The notes beneath the pieces were generated by a model, which saw only the letters and a program-made list of their open reading frames with translations, was not told where the DNA came from and searched no databases. Positions 35,966-44,596 of a stretch of DNA of 64,000 nt are shown here, piece after piece. Positions within the stretch are counted from its first letter, which is position 1; each line of letters starts with the position of its first letter. Source of the stretch: Bifidobacterium eulemuris (GTDB lineage Bacteria; Actinomycetota; Actinomycetes; Actinomycetales; Bifidobacteriaceae); NCBI RefSeq assembly GCF_014898155.1, contig NZ_CP062938.1:2728001-2792000 (forward strand), given 5' to 3'. The translations under genes were made by a program, and so were the position numbers.

Positions 35966-36319
35966 ATGGCTGGAACCGCTGTGATGATGGGCAAAGGCAT
36001 GATGAGGGGTAGCGCCAAGCGATCCCATGGGACGATGCGTCTGACCACACGCGGCAAGCTGGTTGTGGCGCTGCTGGCAGCGGCTTTGACTTGGGCGGGA
36101 ATCAGTGTGGTTTCGCCGGTCCCCGCGCATTCGGAGGCAGGGGCGACCGCCGTGTCCAGCTATATCGTGCGTCCGGGGGACACGCTGTGGTCGTATGCGT
36201 CGAGCATCACTCCCGCGGGGCAGGACGTGTCGAACACGGTCGACGAACTGATCGAGCTGAACGATTTGGAATCCGGCGCATTGCAGGCCGGGCAGCGCAT
36301 CGTCGTGCCGCAACGTTGA
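35966..36319 (+). CDS. LysM-domain protein, probable SOS-induced division inhibitor (YneA-like)
   Basis: A 117-residue protein. It has a basic N-terminus, one transmembrane helix/signal anchor (KLVVALLAAALTWAGISVV, near residues 31-50), then a LysM peptidoglycan-binding domain (SYIVRPGDTLWSYASSITP ... LNDLESGALQAGQRIVVP). The arrangement of small anchor plus LysM, divergent from lexA with two SOS boxes in front and nrdR behind, is that of YneA/DivS-type inhibitors that pause division during DNA damage. Function is inferred from context and architecture. ATG at 35966 is 11 bases from AAAGGA; GTG at 35957 is an alternative. Confidence 0.85.
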   Translation: MAGTAVMMGKGMMRGSAKRSHGTMRLTTRGKLVVALLAAALTWAGISVVSPVPAHSEAGATAVSSYIVRPGDTLWSYASSITPAGQDVSNTVDELIELNDLESGALQAGQRIVVPQR

Positions 36320-36376
36320 TGTCGCGAAACTCCGATGTCTGGCGAACATACGCCACCGCACGGTATCCTTGGCGGA

Positions 36377-36823
36377 ATGCATTGTCCTTTCTGCCAGAAT
36401 TCCGATACCAAGGTGATTGATACGCGCATCAGCGAGGATGGCTATTCCATTCGTCGCCGGCGGCAGTGCCCCAAATGCGACAAGCGGTTCACCACCGTGG
36501 AAACCAGCATGCTGTTGGTCACCAAGCGCGGGGGCAACAGCGAGCCCTTCAATCGCGATAAGGTCGTCTCCGGTGTGCGCAAGGCGTGCCAAGGCCGTCC
36601 CGTCAAAGAAGAGGATCTGAAAATGCTCGGGCAGAAGGTCGAAGAGGATCTTCGCTCACGAGGGCTCGCCGAAATCACCTCGGATGAGGTCGGCAAAGCT
36701 ATTTTGAAGCCGTTGCGCGAATTGGACGAGGTCGCGTATCTGCGTTTCGCCAGCGTCTATCAGAATTTCGCCGGCCTTGCGGACTTCCAGCAGGCCATCG
36801 ACGATTTGCGGGACGGTCAATAA
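36377..36823 (+). CDS. nrdR: Transcriptional repressor NrdR
   Basis: A 148-residue repressor of ribonucleotide reductase genes. An N-terminal zinc ribbon with CPFC at residues 3-6 and CPKC near 31-34 is followed by an ATP-cone ([24 protein letters not shown] in part, then [19 protein letters not shown]). ATG at 36377 gives the standard start MHCPFC. A longer in-frame start at 36335 would add 14 residues not seen in the family. It follows the LysM gene by 57 bases, as in many Actinomycetota. Confidence 0.95.
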   Translation: MHCPFCQNSDTKVIDTRISEDGYSIRRRRQCPKCDKRFTTVETSMLLVTKRGGNSEPFNRDKVVSGVRKACQGRPVKEEDLKMLGQKVEEDLRSRGLAEITSDEVGKAILKPLRELDEVAYLRFASVYQNFAGLADFQQAIDDLRDGQ

Positions 36824-36864
36824 TCGATAATCGCGCGAAAATCGTCAGGCACATAAGAAAACCG

Positions 36865-36912
36865 AAGCGCCGGCCCATCGCATCTCGTAAAGGATGCGAT
36901 GGGCCGGCGCTT
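36865..36912. terminator. Very strong bidirectional terminator
   Basis: A perfect 20-bp stem joins 36865-36884 to 36893-36912 with an 8-base loop, ending in TTTTCG on the plus strand and TTCGGTTTTC on the minus strand. It separates the convergent nrdR and serA. Confidence 0.92.
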
Positions 36913-36946
36913 TTCGTTGGTGAAGTTTCGCGGCGTTCGTCGGGTC

Positions 36947-38146
36947 TCAGCTGATCACGCGCATGCGAATCGTGCCCTCGATGTCGCGCAGCGCCTGCAG
37001 GGTCGCGCTGCTCGGCGTCTTCGAGACGTCGGTGACCACATAGCCCAACTCGCCCTGCGTACCCAGCGACTGGGAGGAGATGTTGATATCCTCTTCGCCG
37101 AGCACTCGGTTGACGTGTGCGAGCACGCCGGGCAGATTCGCGTGCAGATGGGTGACGCGCGTGATGCCATTGCCGTCGCCGAGATTGATCTGCGGCAGAT
37201 TCACCGACAGTGAGGTCGAACCCTTGAACCAGTAGTCCTCAAGGCGCTGGGCGACGAAATGGCCGATGGCCTCCTGAGCCTCCAGCGTGGAACCGCCGAT
37301 ATGCGGGGTCAGGATCATATTGTCCTCATTCGCCAGCGAGGTTTCGAACGGGTCGCCCGACTTCTTCGGCTCGACGGGGAACACGTCGACCGCGGCACCG
37401 GAGACGTGTCCCGAGGCCAGATGCTGCTTCAGCGCGCCCAGATCGACCACGAAACCACGGGACAGGTTGATGAAGATCGCGCCGGGCTTCATATGGGAGA
37501 ACTGCTCCTCGCCGAAGAATCCGGTGTTCGACTTGCGGCCGTCGACATGCAAGGTCACCGCGTCGGATTGCTCGAGCAGTTCGTTCAGCGTCGCGCAGCG
37601 ATGCGCGTTGCCCAGAGCGAGCTTCTCCTCCAGATCGTAGAACACGACGCGCATGCCCAGGGCCTCCGCCAGCACGGACAGTTGCGAGCCGATATTGCCA
37701 TAGCCGATGATGCCCAGGGTCTTGCCGCGCACCTCATGCGAACCGCTGGCGGTTTTGTCCCACAGACCATGCTTGAGATGATGCGTGTGGGCGGGGATGC
37801 GGCGCATCAGGCAGATGATGTCGCAGATCACCAATTCGACCACGGAGCGCGTGTTCGAATACGGCGCGTTGAACACGGCGATGCCTCGGCGGCCGGCTTC
37901 TTCCAGATCGACCTGATTGGTGCCGATGCAGAAGCAGCCGATGGCGCTTAAGTGGGGACGGGCGGCCATGACGGCGGCGGTGACGTTGGTTTTCGAACGC
38001 ACGCCGAGCAAATCGACGCCATCCAACGCGTCGATGAGCTCGTCCTCGCCTAACGCGCCTTTGAGGGCTTCGACCTCAAAACCATGGTCGCGCAGCGATT
38101 GGACGGCGCAGGGATGAATGTTTTCCAGAAGTAACGCTTTGGGCAT
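36947..38146 (-). CDS. serA: D-3-phosphoglycerate dehydrogenase
   Basis: A 399-residue NAD-dependent enzyme starting serine biosynthesis. The substrate domain contains IGCFCIGTNQVDL, the Rossmann loop is IGYGNIGSQLSVLAEALGM, the catalytic Arg is in NLSRGFVVDL, and the Glu/His pair lies near DVFPVEP and LTPHIGGSTLEAQEAIG. A short C-terminal ACT domain (LPGVLAHVNRVLGEEDINI) gives possible serine feedback. This is the compact E. coli-like form without the intervening ASB domain of mycobacterial SerA. The ATG is preceded by GGTGGAG, and it starts nine bases after the helD stop, so co-transcription is likely. Confidence 0.95.
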   Translation of the reverse strand: MPKALLLENIHPCAVQSLRDHGFEVEALKGALGEDELIDALDGVDLLGVRSKTNVTAAVMAARPHLSAIGCFCIGTNQVDLEEAGRRGIAVFNAPYSNTRSVVELVICDIICLMRRIPAHTHHLKHGLWDKTASGSHEVRGKTLGIIGYGNIGSQLSVLAEALGMRVVFYDLEEKLALGNAHRCATLNELLEQSDAVTLHVDGRKSNTGFFGEEQFSHMKPGAIFINLSRGFVVDLGALKQHLASGHVSGAAVDVFPVEPKKSGDPFETSLANEDNMILTPHIGGSTLEAQEAIGHFVAQRLEDYWFKGSTSLSVNLPQINLGDGNGITRVTHLHANLPGVLAHVNRVLGEEDINISSQSLGTQGELGYVVTDVSKTPSSATLQALRDIEGTIRMRVIS

Positions 38147-38155
38147 GTCTCCACC

Positions 38156-40435
38156 TTAGAGGGTTAACGAGGATTCGTCAGCTTGTGTCCGAACTATAAC
38201 CAAACGCTGCGTCGGACGGGTCATGGCCACGTACAGGTCGGCCGCGGCCACCAGACGCGCGGGGGCGTCGTCCTCGATTTGGCCGGGTTGCGCCACGATG
38301 ACGGCGTCGTATTCCAGTCCCTTGACCTCTTCGGTGCCGCAGACGGCGACCTGGCGGTCCCAGTCGGGCTGGTCGGCCAGACGTGCGGCCTCGGCGGGCT
38401 CAAGCGCCGCCTCCAGCTGCCTCGACACCGCCTGGCGCATGGAATCGACCAGTTCGTCGGGAGCGATGATGGCCACACGGCCGCTACCGTCGGAGGAGAC
38501 GAAACGTCGTGTCAGTTCGACCGCCTCGCGCCCGACGGCCTCGGCCAGCGCTGCCTCGTCGCGCACCACCTGCGTGGACACGGATTCGGGCATGCTGCGC
38601 ACGGCGTTCACCGTGGAGATGTACAGGCCCTCCGCGGAGGCGAAGCGCGACGCCAGATCCGAAACCTCTTTGGGGTTGCGGTAATTGATCGTCAGCTCGT
38701 TGAGATCCCAATGCTCGGCGCCGAACAGCCTGTTCATCGTCTTGGGCCAGGATCGGGTGCCTCCCAGCGCGGAGGTCTGTGCCACATCGCCCACGATGGT
38801 GAACGAACGCGAAGGGCAGCGGCGCATCAGCATGCGCCAGTCCATATCGGTCAGCTCCTGCGCCTCGTCGACCACGATATGGCCGTACACCCATTCGCGG
38901 TCCGCCGCCGCGCGTTGGGCGGTGAGTTCCGCATCCTCGCCGTTGATATGGTCGAGCAGCATCTGGCTGGTCACCAGACCGGTGCCGATTCCCGCCTGCG
39001 CGAGGGTGTCGCGGGCGAACTGCTCCTCCTGCGCGCGCTGCGCGTCCTGCGCGGCCCGACGTGCGGAAGCCTTCGGGTCGGGGCCTAAAAGCTCCATGGC
39101 CTCGTCGAGCAGCGGAATGTCCGAACGGGTCAGCGGCGAGCCTTTGCGGCGGGTGAGCGTGCGCACGTCGTCGTCGCTCAGCCACGGCGCCATCGCACGC
39201 AGTTTGTCGGGACGGGAGAACAACTGGTCGATAAGCCATGGGGCCGTCATCGGCAGCCAGCACAGGTTCAGGGTTTTGCGCACCTTGTCGTTCATGCGCA
39301 GCAGCGAGGAGACCCGGCTCAGCTCGGCGGCATCCGGCGTGTAGTCGAGCTGTTCGACGTAACGCTCGCGCATGCTGCGCAGCATCTGCTGGATGAAGGT
39401 CTCGCGGGCCTTGTTGTGCGGCGCCCGTGTGCGGCGCGCGTCGTTCTGGGCCTGCTGGATGTCCACGGGCAGCATCGGCACGTTGACGCCGCTGATGTTC
39501 ACGGTCGGCAGATCGTCGGGGATGCGCACACGCGCGGCCACCGCGTTGGCGATCACCTGCGCCATGCGGCGGTCGCCTTTGAGCTTGGCCGCGTACGGGT
39601 CGTCGGTGATGTCGGTGGCGAATCCGGGCACCAGGTCGGCGATGGTGCGGCTGACCACACCGGTTTCGCCGAGGGAGGGGAGCACCTGGTCGATATAGTG
39701 CAGGAACGCGGAGCTGGGGCCGACGACCAGCACGCCGGATCGTTCCAGCATGCGGCGGTGCGTGTAGAGCAGATAGGCGGCGCGATGCAGCGCCACGGCG
39801 GTTTTGCCGGTGCCGGGGCCTCCCTGCACGACCACCGCATGCCCCATATCGGAACGGATGATGCGGTCCTGCTCGGCCTGGATGGTGGCCACGATATCGG
39901 TCATTTTGCCGGTGCGTCGGGAACTGAGCGACGCCAGCAGCGCGCCCTCGCCGGTGAGCGTGCCCGCGGACGAGGCCTTGTCCACCTGATCGGAGTGCAC
40001 GTCGAGCACCTCGTCTTCGATGCCGACGACCTCGCGGAAGCTCAGGGTGATATGGCGGCGCATCACGATGTCGCCGTGATTGGACGGGGTCGCCTCATAG
40101 AAAGGTCTGGCGGCTTCGGCGCGCCAATCGGTGAGGATCGGCTCGTGGGTTTCGCTGGACAGTCCGACGCGGCCGATATAGCGCCGCGCTCCCTGGACGT
40201 CGTCGAGACGGCCGAACACCAGACGATCCTCGACGGCGCGCAACTGGGTGAGGCGATCCTCGTACATCGTGGCGAAGGAGTCGCGTTCGGTGCGTTGCGT
40301 GGGGGAGCCGTGCGATCCCGCGGCCCTTACGGCGTCGAGCCGTGATCTCGTCTGCGCGCGCAATGCGTCCAATCGGCCGTACGCGCGGTCGACGGCCTGC
40401 TGTTCCTCATGCAGCTGGGAGGAGTAAGTCGACAT
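38156..40435 (-). CDS. HelD-type RNA polymerase-recycling helicase (UvrD-like ATPase)
   Basis: A 759-residue SF1 ATPase of the HelD family, which removes stalled RNA polymerase from DNA and can contribute to rifampicin tolerance in some actinobacteria. An N-terminal coiled coil (LHEEQQAVDRAYGRLDAL, residues ~8-60) is followed by YIGRVGL and DWRAEAARPFYEATP. Walker A is VQGGPGTGKTAVALHRAAYLLYTHR (in part), then VDEAQELTDMDW (Walker B), INYRNPKEV and a C-terminal AMTRPTQRL motif. ATG at 40435 (MSTYSSQ) fits the family start; the frame is open upstream to 40909 but overlaps mraZ and its promoter. It is divergent from the dcw cluster, with serA downstream. Confidence 0.9.
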   Translation of the reverse strand: MSTYSSQLHEEQQAVDRAYGRLDALRAQTRSRLDAVRAAGSHGSPTQRTERDSFATMYEDRLTQLRAVEDRLVFGRLDDVQGARRYIGRVGLSSETHEPILTDWRAEAARPFYEATPSNHGDIVMRRHITLSFREVVGIEDEVLDVHSDQVDKASSAGTLTGEGALLASLSSRRTGKMTDIVATIQAEQDRIIRSDMGHAVVVQGGPGTGKTAVALHRAAYLLYTHRRMLERSGVLVVGPSSAFLHYIDQVLPSLGETGVVSRTIADLVPGFATDITDDPYAAKLKGDRRMAQVIANAVAARVRIPDDLPTVNISGVNVPMLPVDIQQAQNDARRTRAPHNKARETFIQQMLRSMRERYVEQLDYTPDAAELSRVSSLLRMNDKVRKTLNLCWLPMTAPWLIDQLFSRPDKLRAMAPWLSDDDVRTLTRRKGSPLTRSDIPLLDEAMELLGPDPKASARRAAQDAQRAQEEQFARDTLAQAGIGTGLVTSQMLLDHINGEDAELTAQRAAADREWVYGHIVVDEAQELTDMDWRMLMRRCPSRSFTIVGDVAQTSALGGTRSWPKTMNRLFGAEHWDLNELTINYRNPKEVSDLASRFASAEGLYISTVNAVRSMPESVSTQVVRDEAALAEAVGREAVELTRRFVSSDGSGRVAIIAPDELVDSMRQAVSRQLEAALEPAEAARLADQPDWDRQVAVCGTEEVKGLEYDAVIVAQPGQIEDDAPARLVAAADLYVAMTRPTQRLVIVRTQADESSLTL

Positions 40436-40662
40436 GGTCGTCCGTTTCTCATGATGGCAACTTCGGGCAATCAAATGTAGCGCGTGCCCTATACGAATCG
40501 GCGGCCTTCGGGGCGGAAATGCGCGGGGGCCGGGCGTCATATCGGCGTGGGGCGAATCCGGGCCGTTCGCAAGACCCCAGCCCCAGGCTCGCGTCGGTCG
40601 CGGCGGCCGACACGCTCGATAAGGGTGCCGGGCCCTAAAAGATGCAAAGATTTGTGTTTCGG

Positions 40663-40698
40663 TGGTGAGAAATGGGGAGCAGTGGGGTAAAGTGGTGA
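40663..40698 (+). promoter_or_regulatory. MraZ box: four TGGkG repeats with 10-bp period
   Basis: TGGTGA, TGGGGA, TGGGGT and TGGTGA start at 40663, 40673, 40683 and 40693, exactly ten bases apart, 53 bases before the mraZ start. MraZ is known to bind TGGGN repeats with 5-base spacers upstream of its own gene. The gap 40436-40750 otherwise holds no supportable gene. Confidence 0.85.
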
Positions 40699-40750
40699 AC
40701 CAGTTGTGGCCGTAGTGTACCCGGATGCGTCCGTGGAAGGAGGTGGAGCC

Positions 40751-41269
40751 ATGGTCGATGAGCAGTCGCCAGCCGTGCATGGCTCCGCCGCGCCCACGGC
40801 CGGCGTGGCCGATCTGCTGGAGGGGCTTCCGCCGCTGCTGTTGGGCACCTACACGCCCAAAATCGACGCCAAGGGACGTATGGCGTTGCCTGCGAAATTC
40901 CGTTCCCAATTGGGACAGGGACTGGTGATGGCGCGCGGTCAGGAGCGATGCGTGTATCTGTTGCCGTTCGACGAGTTCCGCCGTATCGCCGGACAGATCC
41001 AGCGCACCTCCGTGGGCAACAAGGCCGCCCGTGAGTATCTGCGCGTGTTCCTTTCCGGCGCCGTGGACCAGCAGCCCGACAAGCAGGGCCGTGTGCTGGT
41101 GCCGCAGATGCTGCGCGATTACGCGGATCTGGGAAGCGATGTGGTGGTGATCGGCGTGGGAACGCGCGCCGAACTGTGGAATAAGGACGCTTGGGAGCGG
41201 TATCTGGCCGAGAAGGAAGAAGGCTATGCCGATATCGCCGACGATGTGCTGCCGGAGGTGGAATTCTGA
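40751..41269 (+). CDS. mraZ: Transcriptional regulator MraZ
   Basis: A 172-residue regulator of the dcw cluster, longer than the usual ~145 because of an Ala/Pro-rich N-terminal extension of about 28 residues. The two SpoVT/AbrB-like half-domains each carry the DxxGR signature: KIDAKGRMALPAKFR and DKQGRVLVPQMLRDYA. ATG at 40751 is preceded by AAGGAGGTGGAG. Its own box lies just upstream. The stop overlaps the rsmH start by one base. First gene of the cluster. Confidence 0.95.
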   Translation: MVDEQSPAVHGSAAPTAGVADLLEGLPPLLLGTYTPKIDAKGRMALPAKFRSQLGQGLVMARGQERCVYLLPFDEFRRIAGQIQRTSVGNKAAREYLRVFLSGAVDQQPDKQGRVLVPQMLRDYADLGSDVVVIGVGTRAELWNKDAWERYLAEKEEGYADIADDVLPEVEF

Positions 41270-42306
41270 TGACCGACCTGACCTCCATCCATCAGCCCGT
41301 GCTGCTTGACGATTGCGTGAGGCTGGTGTCTCCTGCCCTGCGTCGCGAGGGTTCCGTCGCGGTGGACTGCACGCTGGGTTTGGCCGGACACTCCACGGCC
41401 TTTCTCAAAGCGGCCCCCCAAGCGCGGCTGATCGGCATCGACCGCGACGCCGAGGCGCTGGCGATGGCCACCGAGCGTATGCGTCGCGAGGGACTGTCCG
41501 ACCGTTTCACTCCCGTGCACGCCGCCTTCGACGAATTGGACCGCGTGCTGGAGGACCAAGGCGTCGACGAGGTGGACGCGGTGTTCATGGATCTGGGGCT
41601 GTCCAGCCTGCAGATCGACGAAGCCGACCGCGGTTTCTCCTATTCCCATGACGCGCCGTTGGATATGCGCATGGACGTGACCCAGGAGCTGACCGCCGAA
41701 ACCATTCTCGCCACCTACGACGCGCGCCGGTTGACGCGCGTCTTCAAGGAATACGGAGAGGAGCGCTTCGCTCGTCAGATCGCCGGCCAGATCGTCGCCC
41801 GACGGGACCGGGAGCCGTTCGTCTCCACCGCGCAGCTCAACCGGTTGGTCGACGAGGTCGTGCCGCAGGCGCACCGTCCGGCGGGCAATCCCGCCAAGCG
41901 TGTGTTCCAGGCGTTGCGCATCGAGGTCAACGGGGAACTGGACAAACTGTCCTCGACCCTTCCCCAGGCCGCGAACCGTCTGTCGGTGGGAGGCCGCTTG
42001 GTGGTGGAGTCCTACCACTCGCTTGAAGACAAAACCGTCAAGGCGTTCATGGCGCAGGGGCTGCGCATCGACGCGCCCGTCGATATGCCGGTGGTGCCGC
42101 CGGACGCGCAACCGTTCTTCGCGGATCTGACCCGCGGGGCGATCAAAGCGGACGCCGACGAGATCGCCGCCAACCCACGCGCCTCATCGGTGCGGTTGCG
42201 CGCCGTGGAACTGACGCGGCGGATTCCCGACCGCTGGCGCCGTCGTTTCGCCGAAGGCCAGCAACACGACCATGCGACGAACCGTCGTCGATCCAGAAGG
42301 GGTTGA
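41269..42306 (+). CDS. rsmH: 16S rRNA (cytosine1402-N4)-methyltransferase
   Basis: A 345-residue SAM-dependent methyltransferase (MraW/RsmH). The segments HQPVLLDDCV, the SAM loop VDCTLGLAGHSTAFL, GIDRDAEAL, FMDLGLSSLQIDEADRGFSY and AKRVFQALRIEVNGEL, plus ESYHSLEDKTVK near the end, are all diagnostic. GLSS is the family form of the catalytic strand. ATG at 41269 overlaps the mraZ TGA. The C-terminus is basic and Arg-rich. ftsL begins three bases after its stop. Confidence 0.96.
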   Translation: MTDLTSIHQPVLLDDCVRLVSPALRREGSVAVDCTLGLAGHSTAFLKAAPQARLIGIDRDAEALAMATERMRREGLSDRFTPVHAAFDELDRVLEDQGVDEVDAVFMDLGLSSLQIDEADRGFSYSHDAPLDMRMDVTQELTAETILATYDARRLTRVFKEYGEERFARQIAGQIVARRDREPFVSTAQLNRLVDEVVPQAHRPAGNPAKRVFQALRIEVNGELDKLSSTLPQAANRLSVGGRLVVESYHSLEDKTVKAFMAQGLRIDAPVDMPVVPPDAQPFFADLTRGAIKADADEIAANPRASSVRLRAVELTRRIPDRWRRRFAEGQQHDHATNRRRSRRG

Positions 42307-42309
42307 ACC

Positions 42310-42774
42310 ATGTCGATGTCTTCGCCACGCAGTGTGCGTTCCCATGCCTCATCCGCGGCCAGCCGTCCCGCGGCCAAGCCTCGGGCCTCTCGTCCCGAAC
42401 TTCGCGTGATCACCGGACAGCGCTCCGAATCGGAGCGCGCCGGCGATACGATCGCCCGCGTGGTCGAATGGACGCGCACCCGCAGCGCTCCGCTGCTGCA
42501 CGTCGCCATCGCCGTGACTTTTCTGATGTGCACGTTGATCGGTTCGCTGATGCTGCGCACCCAGATGGTCGAAAACTCGTTCGAGGCCTCCGAGATCGAA
42601 CAACGCATCAGCCAGCTCACCCAGGACGTCGAAGACGATCAGGCCAAGCTCGACCAGTTGGTGGCGTCCCTGCCGAGCAAGGCCGAAGAGATGGGCATGG
42701 AGCCGCAGTCGGGCTCCACCTCCATCGACCTCAACGGATACCAGCCGAGTGAAAGTGAAAGCGCAGCTCAATGA
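42310..42774 (+). CDS. ftsL: Cell division protein FtsL-like
   Basis: A 154-residue bitopic membrane protein by architecture and position. A basic, Ser/Ala/Pro-rich cytoplasmic region (1-60) leads to one transmembrane helix (LLHVAIAVTFLMCTLIGSLML, near 62-82) and then a coiled-coil extracytoplasmic segment (EASEIEQRISQLTQDVEDDQAKLDQL). Sequence identity in this family is always weak, so the call rests on its place between rsmH and ftsI. Its stop overlaps the ftsI start by four bases. It is expected to complex with FtsQ and a DivIC homologue at midcell. Confidence 0.82.
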   Translation: MSMSSPRSVRSHASSAASRPAAKPRASRPELRVITGQRSESERAGDTIARVVEWTRTRSAPLLHVAIAVTFLMCTLIGSLMLRTQMVENSFEASEIEQRISQLTQDVEDDQAKLDQLVASLPSKAEEMGMEPQSGSTSIDLNGYQPSESESAAQ

Positions 42775-44567
42775 TCCATCGCATCCTCAATTTCGCCCGG
42801 GCGAAGAACTTCGCCTTCCGGTGCATCGCCATCGGTGTGGTCTTGGCATTGGTCGCAGCCGTCTGCCTGGCGCAGTTGGCTGCCACCCAGCTGATCGGCG
42901 GACGCCAGACCGCACTGGCCGCGACCCAAAGCCGCACGCTTTCCGTGCCGCTCAGCGCCAAACGAGGGCGCGTGCTCGACGCCAACGGCACCGTGCTGGC
43001 GCAAAGCGTGGACCGTTACACCATCGTGGCCAATCCCGAGGCGGCGCAGGATTTCGTTCCCATCACCTGCACCGGCGAAAACGACGACGAATGCCATGAG
43101 ATCGACGGCGAACCCGTGGGTGTGAAAGGCGCCGCCGCCGTGGCGCGCCTGCTCGCCTCCGTGCTGGATATGAACGCGATGGAGCTGGGCGCCTCCTTAA
43201 GCATCGACGGACAGTACGTGGTGCTCAAGAAGGACGTGACCCCGCAGGTCAAGCGCTCCATCGAGGATCTCAATCTCGGCGGCATCGTCTGGGGAGAGCT
43301 GAGCGATGAGCGCGTCTACGCCGACGACAACCTGTACGGCGCGCTGCTGGGCGGCGTCGACGCCGAAGGTGTGGGCGTGTCCGGCATCGAATTGATGGAG
43401 AACGAGCTGCTTACCGGCACCGACGGCAAAAAGGTGTACCAGCAGGGCAACGGCGGCGAGGAGATCCCCGGCACGGTGACCGAATCGACCGAAGCCGTGA
43501 ACGGCAGCGACGTGACGCTCACCATCGACAGCGACGTGCAGTGGTATGTCAAGAAGGTGCTGCGCGAGGCGCAGGAGAAGTACGGCTCCGACTGGGGCAT
43601 CGCCGTGGTGCAACGCGTCAGCGACGCCCAGATCGTGGCGTTGGCGGACAGCGACGAGATCTCCGCCGGCTCCGACGACGCCAAGCTGGGCACGTCGCGT
43701 GCCGTGAGCGAGGTGTTCGAACCGGGCTCCATCGGCAAGGTGATCTCGCTGGCCGGCTATCTGCAGACCGGGCAGCACAAGATCAGCGACCAATTCGAAG
43801 TGCCGGACAACTACACCCTGGACGGGCAGACCTATAAGGACTCCTTCACCCACGGCACCGAACACTGGACGCTGGCCGGCATTCTCGAACAGTCGTCGAA
43901 TGTGGGCATGATCCTCGCCGCCGAGAACTACACGGACGAGCAGCGCTACGAGTATCTGACCAAATTCGGCATCGGACAGGACAGCGGACTGGGTCTGCCC
44001 GGAGAATCCTCCGGTCTTCTGGCCTCGGCCTCCTCATGGGATACGCGTACCCGCAACACCGTGCTGTTCGGACAGGGCTACGCCACCAACATCCTGCAGC
44101 TGACGAACGCCATCGCGACCATCGGCAACAAAGGCGTCAAGCAGCAGCAGTCCATCATCAAGTCGGTGACCGACGCGGACGGCAAAACCACCGAAACCGA
44201 GACCTCGGGCGCCACCCGGGTCGTCGACGAGCAGGTGGCCGCCGACGTGATGAACGCCATGGAATCCGTGGCCGAGCACTACAGCACTTTCGTGAAAGTC
44301 GACGGCTACCGCATGGCCGCCAAAAGCGGCACCGCCGAGGTCGTGGGCAGTGACGGGACGATTTCCAGCATCATCAGCGACTATTCGGTGATCATTCCCG
44401 CCGACGATCCGCAGTATGTGGTGACCGTCGTGCTGAAGGATCCGCAGGGCTCCTACGGCGGTCTGACGGCGGGCCCGGTCGCCGCCGATATTTGTGCGTT
44501 CCTTATGCAGAAATATGAGGTGCCGGTGTCCTCCGCCCGCGAGGATGCTATTCCAGTCAATTGGTGA
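42771..44567 (+). CDS. ftsI: Septal peptidoglycan transpeptidase (class B PBP)
   Basis: A 598-residue PBP3/FtsI-type transpeptidase acting at the septum. One N-terminal transmembrane helix (near residues 14-34) is followed by the PBP dimerisation domain (LSAKRGRVLDANGTVLAQ, with the RGRI-like motif) and the transpeptidase domain. The active-site triad motifs are Ser320-x-x-Lys323 (PGSIGK), Ser375-Ser-Asn377 and Lys518-Ser-Gly-Thr521. There are no PASTA domains. The nucleophile tetrad is SIGK rather than the common STxK. Start ATG overlaps ftsL. It is followed 29 bases later by the degenerate murE gene. Confidence 0.95.
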   Translation: MIHRILNFARAKNFAFRCIAIGVVLALVAAVCLAQLAATQLIGGRQTALAATQSRTLSVPLSAKRGRVLDANGTVLAQSVDRYTIVANPEAAQDFVPITCTGENDDECHEIDGEPVGVKGAAAVARLLASVLDMNAMELGASLSIDGQYVVLKKDVTPQVKRSIEDLNLGGIVWGELSDERVYADDNLYGALLGGVDAEGVGVSGIELMENELLTGTDGKKVYQQGNGGEEIPGTVTESTEAVNGSDVTLTIDSDVQWYVKKVLREAQEKYGSDWGIAVVQRVSDAQIVALADSDEISAGSDDAKLGTSRAVSEVFEPGSIGKVISLAGYLQTGQHKISDQFEVPDNYTLDGQTYKDSFTHGTEHWTLAGILEQSSNVGMILAAENYTDEQRYEYLTKFGIGQDSGLGLPGESSGLLASASSWDTRTRNTVLFGQGYATNILQLTNAIATIGNKGVKQQQSIIKSVTDADGKTTETETSGATRVVDEQVAADVMNAMESVAEHYSTFVKVDGYRMAAKSGTAEVVGSDGTISSIISDYSVIIPADDPQYVVTVVLKDPQGSYGGLTAGPVAADICAFLMQKYEVPVSSAREDAIPVNW

Positions 44568-44596
44568 GATATTTCCGGATGGAAGGGCGTCAATCG

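Noticed and set aside
40436..40662. N-terminal extension of the HelD-like protein reaching back toward 40909
   Set aside because: The extension would overlap mraZ and its MraZ box, is low in recognisable sequence, and MSTYSSQ at 40435 fits the family start.
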